Assembly (NCBI RefSeq): GCF_900110835.1
Contig: NZ_FOJG01000001.1
Location: 3,441,499-3,505,498 of the forward strand
Reading direction: 5' to 3'
Source of the DNA: Chitinophaga arvensicola
GTDB lineage: Bacteria; Bacteroidota; Bacteroidia; Chitinophagales; Chitinophagaceae
DNA: 64,000 nucleotides
Shown here: piece after piece, positions 59,163 through 64,000 of the stretch
How the letters are laid out: each line of letters starts with the position of its first letter
Position numbering within the stretch: position 1 is the first letter of the stretch
Position numbers and translations under genes: made by a program
Notes under the pieces: model-generated
What the model was told of the DNA's origin: nothing
Database searches by the model: none
What the model saw: only the letters and a program-made list of their open reading frames with translations

Positions 59163-62100
59163 TTAAAATTTAACATTAAGACCGAATAAGATGGTTCTGG
59201 GCTGCGGGAAATAACCGAGATCCGTTCCGGACGACCAGCTGTCTATACCATAACCCACTTCCGGATCCAGCCCACGGTAATGGGTAAACGTAAATACATT
59301 CAGCCCGGATATATACAGTCTGAACTGCTGTATAGGTACATGTTTCATCAGTGTTTTCTTCAGGTCATATCCAAAATTGATACTCTTCACACGCAGGAAA
59401 GCGCCGTTGTGTACATAGAGGTCGGAGAAGCGGGTATAGTTCTGATTGGCTTCATTGCCCTGTGTTACACGGGGTATGTAGTTGGAGGTGCCTTCACCAT
59501 GCCAGCGGTCAAACACAGCGGTGGTGTAGTTGTTGTAAAAGCGGTCATAGGCACGGGTACCATCCACGATATCATTACCACCAACGCCGTTCAGCAGTAT
59601 AGCCAGATCAAATCCTCTCCAGCTGGCAGACAGGTTGATACCATAAGTATGCGAGGGGTTCGGATTTCCTACTTTCGTTTTATCGTCACCGTTAATCACA
59701 CCATCTCCGTTCAGGTCTACAAAACGTACATCGCCGGGCTGTGCTCCCGGCTGTATTTTTTGCCCGCTTTTACTGGTATAAGCATCAATTTCTGCCTGGT
59801 TCTGGAAAATACCGGCTGTTTGCAGTCCATAGAAATAACCGATCGGCATACCATTCTGCGCGCGGAAATATTCATCCATATTGGAAGACAATACGCCGTT
59901 GTACGAGGGATGCAATACGCCTTCCTGGTTAGGGATTTCCAGTACGGTGTTTTTATTAAAGGCAATATTGCCACCGATACCAAGGGTTACTTCACCAAAG
60001 CGGTGATTGTAGTTGATGCCCAGTTCAATTCCCTGGTTCTGGATATTACCACCATTGATAAAAGGAGCCCCGGTGCCTACGATGTCGGGTATAGGCGCTA
60101 CTACCAGCCAGTTGCGGGTGTTTTTACGGTACCAGTCGAAAGCAATGGTCACGTCTCTGAACAGGGTGGCATCAAACCCGATATCGATCTGCTCGGAGGC
60201 TTCCCAACGCAGGTTGGGGTTGGGGATCCTGTCAGGAGAAGCACCGATGGCTTTCTGTCCGTTGAAATAATAATCGCGGTAAGTAGAGTTGATAGTAGCC
60301 AGGTAAGCAAAATTATCAATCCGGTCGTTGCCGTTTTGCCCCCAGCCACCACGGAGTTTCAGGAAGTCGATCCAGGAATTGTTTTTCAGGAAAGATTCAT
60401 TGGTTACAATCCATCCTGCAGAGAAAGAGGGGAAATTTCCCCAGCGGTTGTTGGCGCCAAAGCGGGTAGATCCGTCATGACGGATAATCGCCGTCAGCAG
60501 GTACTTCTCATCGTAGTTGTAGGTAACCCTGGCAAAATAGGAGTTCAGCGCATTGGTAGACCGTGTGCCGAACACTTTCCGGGTAGAGTCATTGCGGCCG
60601 TTGTCGATGATCGCATGATCAAAGTCGGCAATGATCAGGTCTGTTTTGCTGCCGTTCACGCTGTATCCTTCAAACTTATTGGCGGTAGTACCTACTACTG
60701 CATTTATGCTGTGTTTACCGGTGTTTAACTGGTAAGTAAGGTAGTTGTCCCAGTTCCAGGTGAGGTTGCGATAAATTCCCTGGCTGGCAGAAGGATGAAA
60801 GTTGCTGTTATTGGTACCCAGGTCGTAACCGGCTACGAAGGCATTGTTGTAATTATAGGAAATGTCGGCGCCAAAATCGGTACGCAGAGTGAGGCCTTTC
60901 AGCAGGGTGGCTTCTGCATAGATATTACCCAGGATCCTGTCGGTGATTGTCTGGTTGTTTTGTGTGTAATCGATCATGCCAACGGGATTGGGCTCGTCTG
61001 CATACGGCGATTTACCATAGCTGCCATCTGGCTTGTACACAGGGTATACTGGTGTTGCATTGAGCAATCCGCGCACTGAGTTATTGTAGATATTTCCTGT
61101 GCCGATACCCCGCTGGCGTGTATGCGCGAACGTGAGGTTCTCACCGGTTTTGATCAGGTCTTTATAAAGCTTATGTTCTGAATTGATACGGAAAGAGGTT
61201 CTTTCAAAATTGGATCTGCCTGGAAGTCCCATCACCCCTTGCTGTCCCTGGTAGGAGAGGGAGGTGGAGAAAATGGAGTGTTCATTACCCCCGGACAGAT
61301 TCAGGCTGTAATTCTGGATAGGTGCATTTTTATTGGTCGCCGCTTTTTGCCAGTCGGGGTCTTTACCCAACCTGGTGATGGAGTCTGCACTATAAATCGG
61401 AACGGAGCCGGAGTTGATCGCCGCTTCGTTCATCATGTTGGCGTACTGTTGTGGATTCAGCAGGTCCAGTTTGCGGGCAGGGTTCTGTAAGCCATAGGAG
61501 GCATCAAAGCTGACGCTCATTTTGCCGGCGCGGCCTTTCTTCGTGGTGATAATAACGATCCCGTTGGCGCCGCGTGTACCATAGATCGCGGAGGAAGCGG
61601 CATCTTTCAGTACATCGATGGCGGCAATATCGCTTGGATTGATGTAGCTGATATCTTCTGCCGGAAATCCGTCTACAATAAAGAGCGGGCGGGAATTGCC
61701 ATTGGTACCGATGCCCCGGATGGTAAACTTCATGGCATCGCCAGGCTGACCGGAATTGGAGGTCACCTGTACGCCGGGTGTTTGCCCCTGCAAGGATTGT
61801 TCAACGCTGATGCTGTGATTTTTTACCAGGTCTTCGGTATTCAGGTGTACCGTGGCGCCGGTCACTACTTTTTTCTTCTGGCTGCCATATCCCACTACGA
61901 TGAGTTCATCGAGGCCGGTGGCGGTGCTTTCCAGGCGTATGTTCATGGCAGCGCCAGGCTTTGCCGGGAGTTCCTGTTTCGTATAGCCGATGAGCGACAG
62001 TACGAGGATGTCGCCCGGATTTGCCTGCAATGTGAAAGTGCCTTCACCATTGGTGACGGTGCCACGGGTAGTTCCTTTGATGATGATATTTACACCAGGC

Positions 62101-62291
62101 AAAGGAACGCCGGTTCTGGCATCGGTTACTTTGCCGGTAACGTCTTGCCTGACAGGATGCGTGTATGCCTTTCCGTTATTGGCGGCTGCATGTAGTGCCG
62201 GCGGCGCCGCAGTAGCCAGGCTGCATACAGCAAGCGCCTTCAGGACGGTTTGCCGTGGAAAGTAGTGGCTGATTGTGTACCAGTTTTTCAT
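59163..62291 (-). CDS. SusC/RagA-type TonB-dependent receptor
   Basis: 1042-residue outer-membrane glycan importer. Signal peptide (VLKALAVCSLATAAPPALHAA, about 16-36), carboxypeptidase-regulatory-like domain (about 50-125, GKVTDARTGVPLPGVNIIIKG), plug with LIVVGYGSQKKKVVTGA and LKDAASSAIYGTRGANGIV, then a barrel ending GLNVKF. There is no STN domain, so regulation is not through FecR. It is first in a susC-susD-susE-like operon; a terminator overlapping the stop of the upstream GH31 gene lies 60 bases away, so it probably has its own promoter. Confidence 0.94.
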   Translation of the reverse strand: MKNWYTISHYFPRQTVLKALAVCSLATAAPPALHAAANNGKAYTHPVRQDVTGKVTDARTGVPLPGVNIIIKGTTRGTVTNGEGTFTLQANPGDILVLSLIGYTKQELPAKPGAAMNIRLESTATGLDELIVVGYGSQKKKVVTGATVHLNTEDLVKNHSISVEQSLQGQTPGVQVTSNSGQPGDAMKFTIRGIGTNGNSRPLFIVDGFPAEDISYINPSDIAAIDVLKDAASSAIYGTRGANGIVIITTKKGRAGKMSVSFDASYGLQNPARKLDLLNPQQYANMMNEAAINSGSVPIYSADSITRLGKDPDWQKAATNKNAPIQNYSLNLSGGNEHSIFSTSLSYQGQQGVMGLPGRSNFERTSFRINSEHKLYKDLIKTGENLTFAHTRQRGIGTGNIYNNSVRGLLNATPVYPVYKPDGSYGKSPYADEPNPVGMIDYTQNNQTITDRILGNIYAEATLLKGLTLRTDFGADISYNYNNAFVAGYDLGTNNSNFHPSASQGIYRNLTWNWDNYLTYQLNTGKHSINAVVGTTANKFEGYSVNGSKTDLIIADFDHAIIDNGRNDSTRKVFGTRSTNALNSYFARVTYNYDEKYLLTAIIRHDGSTRFGANNRWGNFPSFSAGWIVTNESFLKNNSWIDFLKLRGGWGQNGNDRIDNFAYLATINSTYRDYYFNGQKAIGASPDRIPNPNLRWEASEQIDIGFDATLFRDVTIAFDWYRKNTRNWLVVAPIPDIVGTGAPFINGGNIQNQGIELGINYNHRFGEVTLGIGGNIAFNKNTVLEIPNQEGVLHPSYNGVLSSNMDEYFRAQNGMPIGYFYGLQTAGIFQNQAEIDAYTSKSGQKIQPGAQPGDVRFVDLNGDGVINGDDKTKVGNPNPSHTYGINLSASWRGFDLAILLNGVGGNDIVDGTRAYDRFYNNYTTAVFDRWHGEGTSNYIPRVTQGNEANQNYTRFSDLYVHNGAFLRVKSINFGYDLKKTLMKHVPIQQFRLYISGLNVFTFTHYRGLDPEVGYGIDSWSSGTDLGYFPQPRTILFGLNVKF

Positions 62292-62351
62292 GTTTAACGT
62301 GTTTTATTTAGGCAAAGGAGTTGTATCGTTACTGAATGTGAAACCTGTTGG

Positions 62352-62380
62352 AAAAAGGCCCGGGTCAGATGGCCCGGACC
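62352..62380 (-). terminator. Terminator overlapping the GH31 stop codon
   Basis: Stem GGTCCGGGCC/GACCCGGGCC read on the minus strand (62371-62380 and 62357-62366, one mismatch and one wobble) with loop ATCT, followed by TTTTT at 62352-62356. The TGA stop at 62365-62367 lies within the loop and right arm. Confidence 0.75.
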
Positions 62381-64000
62381 GTTGTTGCTATTCCATTATA
62401 TGTTATCATTTTACCTGTCTTGTCACTGATATCCGGACCCGCTTCTTTTCGTTTACCCACAAACGTTACCAGGAAATGCCGTTGCTGCAGCATACCGGGG
62501 AAACTACCTTCCCGTTGCCCTATCTGTAATGTTTGCGTAGCCTCATTCCAGCGGAACGGGATGTTGCTGAAAGCGCCTTTTTCATACTGGTAGTTTGTGT
62601 TTTCATCTTCATAAAGGGTAAATTCCCCGTCTTTTCCCGTATACACATATAAGTGGATGGTATCTGCCGGGCGTTCACTGGTGTATTGCAGCGCCGGTCC
62701 TACCGGGAGGATAGCGCCTTCCTTTACATACAGTGGCATCCTGGACAATGGCGCCGGGGCGGTAATATGGCGGCCACCAGCTTCATATTTTCCGGTATAG
62801 AAATCATACCAGCCGTTACCAGCCGGCAGGTATAATTCGCGGCTGCGTGCATGGTAGTCCGTTACAGGATTCACCAGCAGGGAAGGGCCGAACATGTACT
62901 GGTCGCGGATATTTAATACGGCGGTATCTGCGCCATAATCCATGACCAGGCCCCGCATCAGCGTATAGTCGTGGTGGTAAGTGCTGCCGGCTACTGCATA
63001 GAGATAAGGCAGCAGGCGATAACGCAGCTGGTCGTAGTATAACATTGACTGGTAAGCTTCGCTGCTGTCAGGAGCGATGTTAAACATCTCCCGGTAGGGG
63101 TATTGCCCATGTGAGCGGAACAGCGGGCAGAAAGCGCCATACTGGAACCAGCGGGTATTCAGTTCCCGCCATTCTTCCAGTGCAGGTCCCTCCGGGTTCG
63201 GATGGTCGTATTTATCTTCCACGAAGAAACCGCCGATATCGGTGGTCCAGTAAGGCAAACCAGACATGCTGAAATTGAGGCCGCCGGGAATCTGTCTTTT
63301 GAACTCTTCAAAAGTGGCGGCGATGTCACCACTCCAGGTGGCGGCTGCATAGCGTTGCAGGCCTGCATAGGCAGAGCGGGTCAGGATAAATACCCGTTGA
63401 CCGGGTTTTGCTGCCCGCTGCCCTTCATAAATGCCCTGAGCATTTACCAATGCATACGTGTTAAAGTATTGTGTGGAAGATCCCAATGCTGTTGGGTTCA
63501 TCAATGATTTACGGTCTGCTATGGAGGCATTGGATAGGATATCCGGCTCGGTTGCGTCCAGCCACCAGGCATCTACTCCCTTGCTGAGCAGGTTCTTTTG
63601 CAACAGGCTCCAGAACAGTTTGCGTGCTTCGGGATTAAAAGCATCATAAAACGTAGATACGTAGCCGTTACCTATCCAGTCGCGCTGCCTGTTTTTGATA
63701 TTCTGTTTGTAGAGCCAGTTTTTACGGTCGAATAATTTGTAATTGCCGATACCTTCATAGAATTTCGGCCATACAGAGATCATGAAATTAGTATGGTATT
63801 GCTGATGCAGGCGGTTGATCATGCCCTCCGGATCGGGAAAACGGGCAGCGTCAAATTGCTGGCTGCCCCATTCGTCCTGTTTCCAGTAGCTCCAGTCCAA
63901 TACGATATTGTCCAGCGGAATTTTCCTTTTGCGGAACTCCGCTACGGTGTTTTCAATTTCGTCCTGCGTTTTATACCTTTCCCTGCTTTGCCAGAAGCCC
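62365..64000 (-). CDS. Glycoside hydrolase family 31 (alpha-xylosidase/alpha-glucosidase-like), N-terminus beyond window
   Basis: Exo-acting alpha-glycosidase of family GH31. The frame is open from the right edge to the stop at 62365; the ATG at 63900 is internal, because the frame continues upstream with recognisable GH31 sequence (FWQSRERYKTQDEIENTVAEF and IPLDNIVLDWSYWK). Visible are the barrel strand DWSYWKQDEWG, the nucleophile Asp in WWLDATEPD, the region around WTTDIGGFFVEDKYDHPNPEGP with the acid/base Asp, and the C-terminal beta domains. The WSYWK and DATEPD context is common in alpha-xylosidases, but alpha-glucosidase activity is equally possible. It is adjacent to SusC/SusD on the same strand, forming a glycan utilisation locus. 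Confidence 0.9.
   Translation of the reverse strand, partial: GFWQSRERYKTQDEIENTVAEFRKRKIPLDNIVLDWSYWKQDEWGSQQFDAARFPDPEGMINRLHQQYHTNFMISVWPKFYEGIGNYKLFDRKNWLYKQNIKNRQRDWIGNGYVSTFYDAFNPEARKLFWSLLQKNLLSKGVDAWWLDATEPDILSNASIADRKSLMNPTALGSSTQYFNTYALVNAQGIYEGQRAAKPGQRVFILTRSAYAGLQRYAAATWSGDIAATFEEFKRQIPGGLNFSMSGLPYWTTDIGGFFVEDKYDHPNPEGPALEEWRELNTRWFQYGAFCPLFRSHGQYPYREMFNIAPDSSEAYQSMLYYDQLRYRLLPYLYAVAGSTYHHDYTLMRGLVMDYGADTAVLNIRDQYMFGPSLLVNPVTDYHARSRELYLPAGNGWYDFYTGKYEAGGRHITAPAPLSRMPLYVKEGAILPVGPALQYTSERPADTIHLYVYTGKDGEFTLYEDENTNYQYEKGAFSNIPFRWNEATQTLQIGQREGSFPGMLQQRHFLVTFVGKRKEAGPDISDKTGKMITYNGIATTVRAI

Noticed and set aside
59280-60728. 482-residue open frame antisense to the SusC gene
   Set aside because: It lies wholly inside a gene with full SusC motifs, has no recognisable domain, and its composition is that of a mirrored coding frame.
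63900-64000. ATG 63900 as start of the GH31 protein
   Set aside because: The frame stays open to the window edge with GH31-type sequence, so the codon is internal.

Overview
The window comes from a Bacteroidota chromosome, most likely Chitinophagaceae (a Chitinophaga-like soil glycan degrader). The basis is three SusC-type receptors with SusD partners, an ECF sigma/FecR pair in front of one of them, an exosortase N system, many S9/S41-type secreted peptidases and glycosidases, almost no Shine-Dalgarno sites, and promoters of the Bacteroidota form TTG-N19-TAnnTTTG. The genus is an inference. No tRNA, rRNA, CRISPR array, transposase or phage gene was seen.

Layout. 1-8.1 kb: the start of a SusC receptor (cut by the left edge), an S9 dipeptidyl-peptidase and a convergent S41 peptidase. 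8.2-12.5 kb: a two-gene exosortase N system (VIT-domain target plus XrtN) and a small membrane protein. 12.5-16.5 kb: housekeeping or stand-alone genes (lipase-like hydrolase, two small outer-membrane barrels, SDR reductase, aldose-epimerase-like protein) separated by bidirectional terminators. 16.5-22.9 kb: a tripartite RND efflux pump (TolC, adaptor, permease) behind a TetR regulator, with repeated operator sequences at both promoters. 23-32.5 kb: a six-gene minus-strand operon (receiver protein, membrane HEAT-repeat protein, two processive GT2 synthases, TPR plus YaiO-type outer-membrane barrel, DUF4838 glycosidase-like lipoprotein) that looks like a polysaccharide synthesis and export machine. 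32.8-38.7 kb: a divergent signalling operon (CHASE3-GAF hybrid histidine kinase with three receivers, CheR, CheB, receiver-histidine kinase). 38.7-40.4 kb: an RsbQ-like hydrolase next to a GAF/PAS protein. 40.7-49.2 kb: sigma factor, FecR anti-sigma, STN-containing SusC, SusD, TlpA-like thioredoxin and a secreted SRPBCC protein. 49.3-56.6 kb: HAD phosphatase, Nudix-derived regulator, GH2 glycosidase, a GDPD-like/alkaline phosphatase fusion and an RBBP9-type hydrolase. 56.8-64 kb: a polysaccharide utilisation locus (GH31, SusC, SusD, SusE-like lipoprotein) running off the right edge.

The most notable system is the 23-38.7 kb region. A secretion module (two synthases, inner-membrane scaffold, TPR/beta-barrel exporter, glycan-active lipoprotein) is preceded in its own operon by a single-domain receiver and is divergent from a four-gene phosphorelay/methylation operon that has no chemoreceptor gene beside it. 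It has the parts list of a PGA/YaiO-P-S-type exopolysaccharide system with its own signalling cassette. The polymer cannot be read from sequence. Start codons were re-chosen where a promoter, lipobox or stop-start junction contradicts the longest reading frame.
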